From NCBI GenBank assembly GCA_008000375.1, contig SMOI01000253.1, forward strand, positions 1-46,474: 46,474 nucleotides of DNA. Reading direction: 5' to 3'. This stretch comes from Poteriospumella lacustris (taxonomy: Eukaryota; Sar; Chrysophyceae; Chromulinales; Dinobryaceae). A program made the position numbers and the translations under genes. Under the pieces are notes generated by a model, which made no database searches, had not been told where the DNA came from, and saw only the letters and a list, made by a program, of their open reading frames with translations. The first letter of the stretch is position 1; each line of letters opens with the position of its first letter. Shown piece by piece: positions 9,000-18,139 of the stretch.

Positions 9000-10715
9000 T
9001 CATCTTCTATACAGCCTCTTCTTCTGTAACTGTACACGCCAGCCCTGCAGTGGATGGTTGAATGCCTCCGCCCCTTCGAACATGGCCGCCATGTTCTTCA
9101 CCGTCAAACTGGCAATCACCCAGTTGTCCAACGGCTGATTGAAGCTCTTCGCATGGTAGAACATGTACGACATGTCTTTGACCCGACGCACGTCCCACGC
9201 GTGCAACGGCTGGTTGAACGATGCGGCACCACTAAACATGTAGGCCATATGAGTCACATTCGACACGTCCCACGAGGCCAACGGCTGGTTGAACGATGTC
9301 GCATCACTGAAGAGATGGTACAGGCTCGTCACGTTCGACACATTCCACGAGCTTAACGGCTGGTTGAACGCAGACGTCCCATGAAACACGTAGGCCATCG
9401 TCGTCACATGCGACACGTCCCACGAGGCCAACGGCTGGTTGAAGCTCGCCGCATCCGCGAACATCAGTTCAATGCCCGTTACGCAATGCACGTCCCAGGT
9501 ATCCAACGGCTGATTGAACGACGACGCGCAGTGGAACATAGTTCCCATGGCGGTCACATGCGACACGTCCCACGAGGCCAGCGGCTGGTTGAAGCTCGTC
9601 GCAGCACGAAACATGGACTTCATGTTGGTCACGCTGGACACGTCCCAGGTGTCCAACGCCTGGTTGAATGACGTCGCACCCTCAAACAAATTGGCCATTC
9701 CGGTCACCTGCGACACGTCCCAGGAGGCCAAGGGCTGGTTGAAGCTCTGCGCTCGTTCAAACATGGACGTCATATCGTTCACGGCGTGCACGGCCCAGGC
9801 ATCCAACGGTTGGTTGAAGCCTTTCGCCCAGTGGAACATTTGTTTCAAGGACGTCACGTTGGATACATCCCACGTATCGAGCGGTTGATTGAAGCACGTG
9901 GCGCCGGAAAACATGGTCGTTACAGTCGTTACGTTGGATACATTCCACGCGGCCAGCGGCTGATTGAAGCTCGTGGCCCAACCAAACATGTTCGCCATGT
10001 TGCTGACAGCGCTTACATCCCAGGCTTCCAGAGGCTGATTGAATGCTATGGCCGAATTAAACATCTGCTTCATGCTGGTCACCCGACTGACATTCCACCG
10101 CCCGATATCACCGTTAAACGCCTTCGCATCCAGGAACACCCCTTGCATCGAGGTGACATTCCTCACGTCCCAGCGACGGATGTCGCCGTTGAATGCGTGT
10201 TGCGATTCGAATAGCCGATCCATGTTCGTCACCTGTCGCACGTCCCACATCTCGATCGGACCATACCGCTCGCTGGCTTCCGATGGAGAGGCGCACCACA
10301 GCTTCGCGGCCGAGCGGATCGTACCATCCGTCAACGGCCCCCACATCATCTGCCATACCTCTCGACACACATCCGTCGGCAGCCTCCCGAAGTACCCCAG
10401 CACCACACACAGCGGTGCCTGCTGTGGAGCGGCGACCTGGCCGATGTTCCACCGATCCAATCGCCGGCCGAACGATGTCGCGCCGTCCAGCAGTCCCGCC
10501 ATGTCCGTCACCTGCGCCACATCCCATGCTCCGATGTCGTCGTCGAAGTCCTGGAGACCGCGAAACAGACCCGCCATGTTGGTCACGTGGCTGACGTCCC
10601 AGGTCTCGATCGGTCCATAGAGCTCGCAGGCTTGGAGGCGATTGGAGCACCACAAGGCGACGGCGTCACGAACAGTGGAACCAGTGAGAGGTTGGCTTTT
10701 GAACATTGAAGACAT
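9000..10715 (-). CDS. DUF285/BspA-like repeat protein A (571 aa)
   Basis: Single exon. The protein is almost wholly built from ~24-residue units of the form FNQPL-x-x-W-D-V-S-x-V-T-x-M-x-x-M-F, about 18 in tandem after residue ~30, the signature of DUF285 (BspA-like, LRR-related) repeats. The first 30 residues (STVRDAVALWCSNRLQACEL) and an insertion around residue 95-140 (APLCVVLGYFGRLPTDVCRE) are shared with the next gene. No signal peptide or membrane anchor is evident. The family is found in mycoplasma surface proteins and expanded in many protists; its function is generally unknown, with binding inferred from the solenoid. I start at ATG 10715, because upstream in-frame sequence is a GTGTCG microsatellite and the paralogue begins at the same Met-Ser-Ser. 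Confidence 0.88.
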   Translation of the reverse strand: MSSMFKSQPLTGSTVRDAVALWCSNRLQACELYGPIETWDVSHVTNMAGLFRGLQDFDDDIGAWDVAQVTDMAGLLDGATSFGRRLDRWNIGQVAAPQQAPLCVVLGYFGRLPTDVCREVWQMMWGPLTDGTIRSAAKLWCASPSEASERYGPIEMWDVRQVTNMDRLFESQHAFNGDIRRWDVRNVTSMQGVFLDAKAFNGDIGRWNVSRVTSMKQMFNSAIAFNQPLEAWDVSAVSNMANMFGWATSFNQPLAAWNVSNVTTVTTMFSGATCFNQPLDTWDVSNVTSLKQMFHWAKGFNQPLDAWAVHAVNDMTSMFERAQSFNQPLASWDVSQVTGMANLFEGATSFNQALDTWDVSSVTNMKSMFRAATSFNQPLASWDVSHVTAMGTMFHCASSFNQPLDTWDVHCVTGIELMFADAASFNQPLASWDVSHVTTMAYVFHGTSAFNQPLSSWNVSNVTSLYHLFSDATSFNQPLASWDVSNVTHMAYMFSGAASFNQPLHAWDVRRVKDMSYMFYHAKSFNQPLDNWVIASLTVKNMAAMFEGAEAFNHPLQGWRVQLQKKRLYRR

Positions 10716-10937
10716 GGTGGGTATCGCGTCCCAGTACAAATGTGTTTGAAGACCTTCGGTGGCTGTGTCTCTGTTGGGCCCTTCCGTGTGAGGCGGGTCC
10801 GTGTGAGGCGATGGCGATGGCGATGGCGACGGGGCATGCTCATCATGTACTGTACATCCAACGTCTTTGGTATAGCTACATGTGGCTCCAGAATAGTGTA
10901 CCCTTCTCTGTACGTGTCCGTTTCGGTGTCGATGACG

Positions 10938-11011
<74 letters not shown>

Positions 11012-11292
11012 AGGTGTCGGGGTTGGCCTGTTGCAGCCTTGACGTCATTCGCATGGAACGAGGGAACGGTTCACAATAGACACCACCAAAATGAGACACC
11101 ATCGTCATCATGTCCACTGTAAAGACCACTACAAGAAAGTGGAAGGCCAGAAGGAGGCGAGGGTTCTCAACGGTAAAGGTACAATGTACTTGACTGTGCT
11201 ATTACAGCTATAGCGACCGCTCTCGTCGTGCCTCCTATCTATACTATATGCCGATATCGAATCGAAGAAAAGTGAGAGAGGTATCTACCGCG
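10716..11292. other. Intergenic between the DUF285 paralogues
   Basis: Contains the promoter region of repeat gene A and a hexanucleotide array. The array keeps a minus-strand frame open upstream of the gene (Asp-Thr dipeptides), but this is not protein-like. Confidence 0.7.
10937..11021. repeat. GTGTCG hexanucleotide microsatellite
   Basis: About 13-14 tandem GGTGTC units, with one GGTGTA variant near the right end. A shorter GATGGC run lies at about 10808-10830. Confidence 0.95.
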
Positions 11293-12717
11293 TCATGATA
11301 GACGCAGCCCCGCGATTAGTTTGTGCGATGGCTGCAACTGCCAGCCCAGCAATGGTTGGTTGAATGCCTCCGCCCCTTCGAACATCACTTCCATGCGCAT
11401 CACACTCACACGAGATATGTCCCAGGCATCCAACGGCTGATTGAAGCTCTTCGCATTGTAGAACATGTACGACATGTCTTCGACCCGACACACATCCCAC
11501 GAGGCTAACGGCTGGTTGAACGAAGATGCCCCATGGAACATGTAGGCCATCGTCGTCACACTGGACACATCCCACGAGGCTAACGGCTGATTGAAGCATT
11601 TGGCACCAACGAACATCGTCGACATATCTGTGACGTGACGCACGTCCCACGTGTCCAACGGCTGGTTGAAACACTTCGCCTCCACAAACATGCCCACCAA
11701 CGACGTCACGTTCGATACGTCCCATGTGCCGATCGGCTGATTGAAGGCCGACGCCTCATAGAACATGAAGTCCATATGATGGACACCCGATACATTCCAC
11801 GAGGCCAACGGCTGGTTGAAGACGACAGTATTGCTGAACAGCCCATTCATGTAGGTGACGTTGGATACATCCCACGATTCGAGTGGTTGATTGAATGCTT
11901 TCGCATCGTCGAACATGTGGACCATGTTCGTCACCTGCGACACGTCCCAAGCGACCAATGGCTGATTGAACCTCTGCGCACTTTCGAACATGTGTGCCAT
12001 GTTGTGCAAACCGCTTACATCCCATGCGTCCAGAGACTGGTTGAATGCAGTCGCTCGTTCAAACATTCGCTTCATGCTAGTCACCCGACTGACATTCCAC
12101 CGCCCGATATCACCGTTGAACGACGACGCGCAGTGGAACATTTGATTCATCGAGGTGACATTCCTCACGTCCCACCGACTGATATCTGCATTGAAGCTGC
12201 GTAACCCCTGGAAAACACCATCCATATTCGTCACCTGTCGCACGTCCCACATCTCGATTGGGCCATACCGCTCGCTGGCCTCCGATGGAGAGGTGCACCA
12301 CAGCTTCGCGGCCGAGCGGATCGTACCATCCGTCAACGGCTCCCACGCCATCTGCCATACCTCTCGACACACATCCGTCGGCAGCCTCCCGAAGTACCCC
12401 AGCACCACACACAGCGGTGCCTGCTGTGGAGCGGCGACCTGGCCGATGTTCCACCGATCCAATCGCCGGCCGAACGATGTCGCGCCGTCCAGCAGTCCCG
12501 CCATGTCCGTCACCTGCGCCACATCCCATGCTCCGATGTCGTCGTCGAAGTCCTGGAGACCGCGAAACAGACCCGCCATGTTGGTCACGTGGCTGACGTC
12601 CCAGGTCTCGATCGGTCCATAGAGCTCGCAGGCTTGGAGGCGATGTGAGCACCACAGGGCGACGGCGTCACGAACAGTGGAGTCAGTGAGAGGCGGATGG
12701 GTTGATAAACTTGACAT
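11293..12717 (-). CDS. DUF285/BspA-like repeat protein B (474 aa)
   Basis: Tandem paralogue of the gene at 9000-10715, in the same orientation and single exon. The first ~145 residues are almost identical to protein A, down to the DNA (about 12240-12714 versus 10205-10712). Beyond that the repeats are diverged. It has about 14 FNQPL/WDV repeats, four fewer than protein A, which accounts for the 97-residue length difference. The C-terminal cap (MFEGAEAFNQPLLGW) is also shared. Start ATG 12717 (MSS...) matches the paralogue. As for A, a solenoid binding role is an inference. Confidence 0.88.
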   Translation of the reverse strand: MSSLSTHPPLTDSTVRDAVALWCSHRLQACELYGPIETWDVSHVTNMAGLFRGLQDFDDDIGAWDVAQVTDMAGLLDGATSFGRRLDRWNIGQVAAPQQAPLCVVLGYFGRLPTDVCREVWQMAWEPLTDGTIRSAAKLWCTSPSEASERYGPIEMWDVRQVTNMDGVFQGLRSFNADISRWDVRNVTSMNQMFHCASSFNGDIGRWNVSRVTSMKRMFERATAFNQSLDAWDVSGLHNMAHMFESAQRFNQPLVAWDVSQVTNMVHMFDDAKAFNQPLESWDVSNVTYMNGLFSNTVVFNQPLASWNVSGVHHMDFMFYEASAFNQPIGTWDVSNVTSLVGMFVEAKCFNQPLDTWDVRHVTDMSTMFVGAKCFNQPLASWDVSSVTTMAYMFHGASSFNQPLASWDVCRVEDMSYMFYNAKSFNQPLDAWDISRVSVMRMEVMFEGAEAFNQPLLGWQLQPSHKLIAGLRLS

Positions 12718-13085
12718 GGTCAACTGTTTCTGTGTGCGTTGTAAGGCCAGCCTAAGGCATTTCCGTGTATGGTGCATATCATCCTTGGCCAGCGAGGCAG
12801 ACAGCAGACGTCGCCTCATATGGATCTGGTACATAATACGTGGAGATAATACACACGTAAGTGTATACGTTATAGAGAACTGATGTACAGTTTATCTATG
12901 AAGGCGCCAACATTGAAAAGGTGCGATAAAATTATTACTATACTACACCAGGTACAACACAACCAAACAGCAGACAGTGATCTTTGTACACTGATCGTAC
13001 TAACTGCCAAAATAATCTTTGTACACTGATCGTATTTACAACTGCATTGTACTTCTGGCAGAATCGGAATCCCTGTGTGTGAAAC
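12718..13085. other. Intergenic, no gene seen
   Basis: Divergent region between DUF285 gene B (-) and G gamma copy 1 (+). Contains a short direct repeat, TCTTTGTACACTGATCGTA, at about 12982 and 13017. Probably promoter sequence for both genes. Confidence 0.5.
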
Positions 13086-13762
13086 GCGCTGTGTGAAACG
13101 GTCGCCGCTCCGCCGCCGGCGGTTTTCTGTTGCCGCCCGGTGCCGTTGTCTGCCAGTTCGCCACGTTCGACAGTGGCGATAACTCTCAGCAGTTATGCCC
13201 CATCGGCGCACAATCGATCTGTCTTCGTCTGTTCATAGCTGCGGTATTCTTTGTACATCCATAGCTGATAGCGAGCATAGCAGACGTATTCCAGTTCTTG
13301 ATTGGGCAGCAGTTATTTCCTTCGTCACAGCAAAAAAGATATTGATTCCTGAATAATGTCCGAGGCAGCCTTACAAAAAATCCAAAAGGATGTAAGTCAC
13401 TTCGCGTGGCATGATTGTTTCGTTGTGTGAGTTCTTGGATTTTGATGTGGCAATGAATGTGCGCTTGTGATCGTAGTGTGCGAAGCTGGAGTCGGAATTG
13501 GCAGTCTACAAGAACTCCCAACCCATCTCACAGTCTTGCGAAGCGTAAGTATCCTCCGTTTGTCTTGTCGATGGCCATTGTTTCCATGACTGAAATGCTG
13601 ACTCGTCTTGTATGCCTCGGTGTGCTGTTGTTTTTCTTGCTCATAGACTTGTCACATTTATCACATCGCAACCTGAGCCTCTTTCGGCGGCGAAGGGCGC
13701 TCCTCCGAACCCATGGCACTCGAGCGGTGGCGGGGGAGGAGGATGTATAATTTGCTAGCCAT
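13086..13762. repeat. Palindrome 1, left arm
   Basis: Reverse complement of 14164-14848, carrying G gamma copy 1. From the start codon to the stop codon the two arms align without a single length difference (paired positions sum to 27926). The 5' flanks differ by small indels. The right edge of homology is at the stop codon. Confidence 0.9.
13356..13758 (+). CDS. Heterotrimeric G-protein gamma subunit, copy 1
   Basis: Three exons: 13356-13391, 13477-13544 and 13647-13758 (introns 85 and 102 nt, GT-AG), spliced to 71 residues. It starts MSEAALQKIQK, continues as a short coiled coil (CAKLESELAVYKN), then SCEALVTFITSQPEPL, the GGL-type helix, then NPW (the gamma-subunit N-P-F/W element), a glycine run and the C-terminal CaaX box CIIC for prenylation. 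Size, order of elements and the CaaX box match G gamma. It would pair with a G beta subunit at the membrane. Each exon is too short to stand out as an ORF. Copy 2 is an intact mirror image at 14168-14570. Confidence 0.85.
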
Positions 13763-14163
13763 TTCTGTCTTTTCTTTTCCTCGTCTGATCGAGTTCGATT
13801 GATTTCTTTTGCAAAATTGTTTTGTAACATCTTTTTGGTTTCCTTTAACTAATTTTCTCTTCGTGTCTACTGCACTGTTCAATTGTTGTTAGTCCAAATC
13901 GAAAGTCCTTCTAGGAATCTCTTGTCAACCGCTTTCTTGGTCTTCATTTATCATCCCCGTCTCGACCATTGTAACGAAGCGATCCATAGAGAGAATGTTC
14001 GACCAAGATAACAAGAAAGGCCTTCGAAAGGTTAGAAATATAAGAGAAAACCAATGGAGACAGTGTCACAATGTGAAGAGAAGTTATGTTTAGAGAAATC
14101 AACGTTACAGAAATAAATTTTACAAATGAACATCATCAGAACTCAGAGGAAAACGAAATCAAA
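13763..14163. other. Unique spacer of palindrome 1
   Basis: About 400 bases of AT-rich sequence between the two convergent G gamma genes; no gene. Presumably both 3' UTRs and polyadenylation sites. Confidence 0.6.
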
Positions 14164-14848
14164 ATGGTCAGCAAATTATACATCCTCCTCCCCCGCCACC
14201 GCTCGAGTGCCATGGGTTCGGAGGAGCGCCCTTCGCCGCCGAAAGAGGCTCAGGTTGCGATGTGATAAATGTGACAAGTCTATGAGCAAGAAACACAATA
14301 GCACACCGAGGCATACAAGACGAGTCAGCATTTCAGTCATGGAAACAATAGTCATCGACAAGACAAACGGGGGATACTTACGCTTCGCAAGACTGTGAGA
14401 TGGGTTGGGAGTTCTTGTAGACTGCCAGTTCCGACTCCAGCTTCGCACACTACGATCACAAGAGCACATTCATTGCCACATCAAAATCCAAGAACTCACA
14501 CAACGAAACAATCATGCCACGCGAAGTGACTTACATCCTTTTGGATTTTTTGTAAGGCTGCCTCGGACATTATTCAGGAATCAATATCTTTTTTGCTGTG
14601 ACGAAGGAAATAACTGCTGCCCAATCAAGAACTGGAATACGTCTGCTATGCTCGCTATCAGCTATGGATGTACAAAGAATACCGCAGCTATGAACAGACG
14701 AAGACAGATCGATTGTGCGCCGATGGGGCATAACTGCCGAGAGTTATCGCCACTGTCGAACGTCGGCGGCAGACAACGGCACCGCGCCGCAGCGGCGGCA
14801 ACAGAAAACCGCCGGCGGCGGAGCGGCGACCGTTTCACACAGCGCGCA
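14164..14848. repeat. Palindrome 1, right arm
   Basis: Inverted copy of 13086-13762, carrying G gamma copy 2. Differences include the stop codon (TGA here, TAG in the left arm), scattered intron substitutions and indels in the upstream GC-rich part. This argues against a simple assembly echo. Confidence 0.9.
14168..14570 (-). CDS. Heterotrimeric G-protein gamma subunit, copy 2
   Basis: Mirror image of copy 1. Exons on the minus strand are 14570-14535, 14449-14382 and 14279-14168, with splice signals identical to copy 1. The encoded protein has the same GGL-type core, NPW element and CIIC box, and ends in TGA instead of TAG. Both copies are intact. Copy 2 is divergently arranged with cyclophilin copy 1, sharing a ~535-base intergenic region. 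Confidence 0.85.
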
Positions 14849-15106
14849 CCGACGGATGAACCCAACACGGTTGTGTAGCTCTAGGTATTTGGGTCTCGAA
14901 GGAGTCTGGAGATATCTGGGAGTCTGTGTTTGTGTGGCGCGACAGCCGCCGCTGCGGCGTCGTCTGCTGCGTCGGCGACGAGCGAAGACCTCGACGACTT
15001 CGCGTCACCTGCTGCTCATGCCTCCTCTACCCTACAGACCATTTGCGACCGAACGCGTGTCCTGTAGTAGTGACGTGTGTGCAGCGAGTGCCGTGGAACA
15101 GAGACA
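14571..15106. promoter_or_regulatory. Shared divergent promoter region (G gamma 2 / cyclophilin 1)
   Basis: Lies between two divergent start codons. Its left part is homologous to the upstream flank of G gamma copy 1, and its right part to the upstream flank of cyclophilin copy 2. The join between the two palindromes is therefore near 14850-14910. No specific promoter element could be identified. Confidence 0.4.
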
Positions 15107-15844
15107 ATGCAGCGATCACGAGTAATGTTGCGGGGCGCCAAAGGCTTCGGGTGGCTCGATACGTATCGCAAGAGCCCCGAGGAGTTCCAACGGTTCACCA
15201 TTCCGACGCCGTTCGACTGGAGTAAAGACAATGTGCAGCGACCGAAGGCGTTCTTCGAGGTCAGCAGCGGCGGCGAGAACTGGGGCCGCTTGGTCTTCGA
15301 GCTGGCGCACGACGTGGTGCCCAAGACAGTGGAAAACTTCAAACGCCTGACAACGGGCGACAACGCCAACAAACTGACGTACCGAAACACAAAGTTTCAC
15401 AAAATCCGCAAGGGCGAGGCCGTCATGGGCGGCGACGTCGAGCACAAGAACGGCGACCTGTCGCACTCGTCGTACGAGACGCGGTTCATTCAGGACGAGA
15501 ACTTCATCATTCCCCACAGCAGCAGAGGACTCATCAGGTAGGTGTTCGCGCTGCGTTTGTCGTGTGCATCGGGGCGGCGATCGTGACGGTGCTTGTGTGT
15601 GTCTCGTGTGTCTCGTGTGTGTTGCAGCATGGCGTCGGTGGGCGTCAACACGAACGGCTCGCAGTTTTACATCTCGCTGTCGCCGACCTACTACATGAAC
15701 GGTCGCTGCACGGTGTTCGGTCGCTTGGTGGAGGGCGAGGACGTCCTGTCGCGCCTGGAGAAGGTGTACACCTACCGGCTCGTGCCCAGCAACGACATCG
15801 TCATCAGCGACTGCGGCGTAATAGAGCCGGCGGCGCAGAAGTAG
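15107..15844 (+). CDS. Cyclophilin-type PPIase-like protein, copy 1 (altered active site)
   Basis: Exons 15107-15537 and 15628-15844 (90-nt intron), 215 residues. A ~45-residue basic N-terminal extension precedes the cyclophilin fold: FFEVSSGGENWGRLVFELA, VPKTVENFKRL, FHKI, MGGDV, DENFIIPHSSRGLISMAS, NTNGSQFYI and VFGRLVEG. The family normally catalyses Pro cis-trans isomerisation. Here, by alignment with human CypA in my head, Arg55 is Lys (FHK), the FMCQ positions before GGD are replaced, Phe113 is Tyr, Trp121 is Tyr and His126 is Cys. Activity may therefore be weak or lost, leaving peptide binding. The start could also be Met7. The N-terminus may direct it to an organelle. Confidence 0.85.
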
Positions 15845-15870
15845 ACGGAGCGCAGCAGTTGGAGTCCGGG

Positions 15871-15897
15871 GGCCCTCTCCAGTCGTCTGGAGGGGCC
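15871..15897. terminator. GC hairpin after cyclophilin copy 1
   Basis: GGCCCTCTCCAG-TCGT-CTGGAGGGGCC forms an 11-bp stem with one bulged base, 27 bases past the stop codon. It is conserved in both arms. A 3'-UTR structure is plausible; a role in termination is only a guess. Confidence 0.4.
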
Positions 15898-15918
15898 TCC
15901 GGTGTAATATAATTATGC

Positions 15919-16179
15919 GGCGCGGTGTCGGACTGTGCAGTTTCTTTGCTTTTCGCGGTGCTAAAATAGGTCGACTGCGGCGCGCTGAACGAACAGGCGA
16001 CAAGGAAGCGCCCCCTGTAGCTGTGCAAAGCAACGAGGAGCAGAACAGGGCTGTCAGTCAGCGAATAGACAACACCACGTCTCAGTCAGCGCCCACAACG
16101 GCGGCGCTGTTCTCAACGCAGACCGCCGCACCCGACGAACAAACACAAACGACGAACAAAGAAGAACGAACCGATCGAC
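15919..16179. other. Unique spacer of palindrome 2
   Basis: About 260 bases separating the two arms; no gene recognised. A frame is open through it, but it joins antisense sequence of the cyclophilin gene and is not credible. Confidence 0.6.
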
Positions 16180-16200
16180 GCATAATTACATTACACCGGA

Positions 16201-16227
16201 GGCCCCTCCAGACGACTGGAGAGGGCC
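16201..16227. terminator. GC hairpin after cyclophilin copy 2
   Basis: Mirror copy of the hairpin at 15871-15897. Confidence 0.4.
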
Positions 16228-16253
16228 CCCGGACTCCAACTGCTGCGCTCCGT

Positions 16254-16991
16254 CTACTTCTGCGCCGCCGGCTCTATTACGCCGCAGTCGCTGATGACGA
16301 TGTCGTTGCTGGGCACGAGCCGGTAGGTGTACACCTTCTCCAGGCGCGACAGGACGTCCTCGCCCTCCACCAAGCGACCGAACACCGTGCAGCGACCGTT
16401 CATGTAGTAGGTCGGCGACAGCGAGATGTAAAACTGCGAGCCGTTCGTGTTGACGCCCACCGACGCCATGCTGCAACACACACGAGACACACGAGACACA
16501 CACAAGCACCGTCACGATCGCCGCCCCGATGCACACGACAAACGCAGCGCGAACACCTACCTGATGAGTCCTCTGCTGCTGTGGGGAATGATGAAGTTCT
16601 CGTCCTGAATGAACCGCGTCTCGTACGACGAGTGCGACAGGTCGCCGTTCTTGTGCTCGACGTCGCCGCCCATGACGGCCTCGCCCTTGCGGATTTTGTG
16701 AAACTTTGTGTTTCGGTACGTCAGTTTGTTGGCGTTGTCGCCCGTTGTCAGGCGTTTGAAGTTTTCCACTGTCTTGGGCACCACGTCGTGCGCCAGCTCG
16801 AAGACCAAGCGGCCCCAGTTCTCGCCGCCGCTGCTGACCTCGAAGAACGCCTTCGGTCGCTGCACATTGTCTTTACTCCAGTCGAACGGCGTCGGAATGG
16901 TGAACCGTTGGAACTCCTCGGGGCTCTTGCGATACGTATCGAGCCACCCGAAGCCTTTGGCGCCCCGCAACATTACTCGTGATCGCTGCAT
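16254..16991 (-). CDS. Cyclophilin-type PPIase-like protein, copy 2
   Basis: Minus-strand exons 16991-16561 and 16470-16254. The protein appears identical to copy 1, including all the altered active-site positions, and the intron is identical too. Two intact, identical, convergent copies indicate either a very recent inverted duplication or ongoing gene conversion; the diverged 5' flanks favour conversion or selection. The stop codons of the two copies are 409 bases apart. Confidence 0.85.
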
Positions 16992-17205
16992 TGTCTCTGT
17001 TCCACGGCACTCGCTGCACACACGTCACTACTACAGGACACGCGTTCGTTGCAAATGGTCTGTGGGGTAGAGGAGGTAGCAGGAGGCATGAGCAGGTGAC
17101 GCGAAGTCGTCGAGGTTTGCTTTGGTCTTCGCTCGTCGCCGACGCAGCAGACGACGCCGCAGCGGCGGCTGTCGCGCCACACAAACACAGACTCCCAGAT
17201 GTCCC

Positions 17206-18139
17206 CAGAGCTCCGCAGCCATCACCAGAGAACGCAGAGTGTCCCAGTATGTGGGACACTGCCGCTCCGCCGCGGGCCGCGGTGATGGCGCATGTGGATC
17301 GCTACGGCTCGCTGTTCCATGAGCCATTTAGTGTGTGCTTCGCGTTCGTCGTGTGGCGTATGTGGTAGCTGTGAACCCCGTGTGAAATCAACCGATTGTG
17401 GCCTGTGCACCACTGCAGCTGCAGCGTCGAACAGAGACGTGTCACTGACCATGGCCTCTGCCTCTGTGGGCTGCTCTACGACGCGGGAGAGGGGTTGCTG
17501 AACGAACGCCGTAATTACTTTACTTTCATTAACTCACAGGTAACGTACGCGCATATACAGACCGCACAGTCGATAAAGGGGATTGCCATGTACATATGGT
17601 ACACGTAAAACAACTGAAACGGACACCGCCGCAGCGCCACTGAGGCCCAGGGGCCAGTGGCCACTGAGGCGGTCCGGGAACAAACACTGGCGACGGACGA
17701 GCAAGCGAAACAAACAGAGCGACGCCCGGAATTGAGCGGCAGGTACAAGAGCGTCGACAGGGGCCGCGACGGCGGCGGCGGGAAGTGCAAGTAACGAAAC
17801 GAAAGACAAGAGAAGGGGATTGGCCGCGCTGACGCTGCTGCGACGCGACGCGACGAGACGCCGCCGACCCGTCAACAGACCGACAGACACAGTGACACAC
17901 AGAGAGAGGGACACAGAGACACACCGAGCGACACAGAGAGACACAGAGAGACACAGAGCAACAAACCAACCACAAAAAAAGGATACAGAACGACACAACA
18001 CAACACGACACACAGAGGCGTATACAGAGACACACAGCACGACACACAGCGAGGGACACACAGCGAGGGACACACCGACGAGGGTGACAATGGACAATGG
18101 ACAACGACGAGCACACAAACACCCGCGATGTGCGGCCGC
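17206..18139. other. Intergenic, no gene recognised
   Basis: Between cyclophilin copy 2 (-) and the PPxY protein (-). Roughly 17870-18065 is a degenerate GACACACAGAGA-type low-complexity tract that keeps several frames open. I could not find a credible protein in either direction. Confidence 0.55.
17870..18065. repeat. Degenerate ACACAGAG-rich tract
   Basis: Purine/CA-rich low complexity with recurring GACACA and CAGAGA units, no strict period. Confidence 0.7.

Larger units (their letters stand above)
14910..15918. repeat. Palindrome 2, left arm
   Basis: Reverse complement of about 16180-17205, containing cyclophilin copy 1. From start codon through intron to stop the arms are collinear (paired positions sum to 32098), and the 90-nt intron is identical. 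The 5' flanks carry several small indels. Confidence 0.92.
16180..17205. repeat. Palindrome 2, right arm
   Basis: Inverted copy of 14910-15918 with cyclophilin copy 2. Differences concentrate upstream of the start codon (for example around 17045-17135). Confidence 0.92.

Noticed and set aside
10716-11129. N-terminal extension of DUF285 protein A with Asp-Thr repeats
   Set aside because: It is the GTGTCG microsatellite read in frame; the paralogue starts at the same internal Met-Ser-Ser without it.
9000-12717. Regular ~72-base periodicity resembling a CRISPR or satellite array
   Set aside because: The period is the 24-residue protein repeat; units are not identical and there are no spacers.
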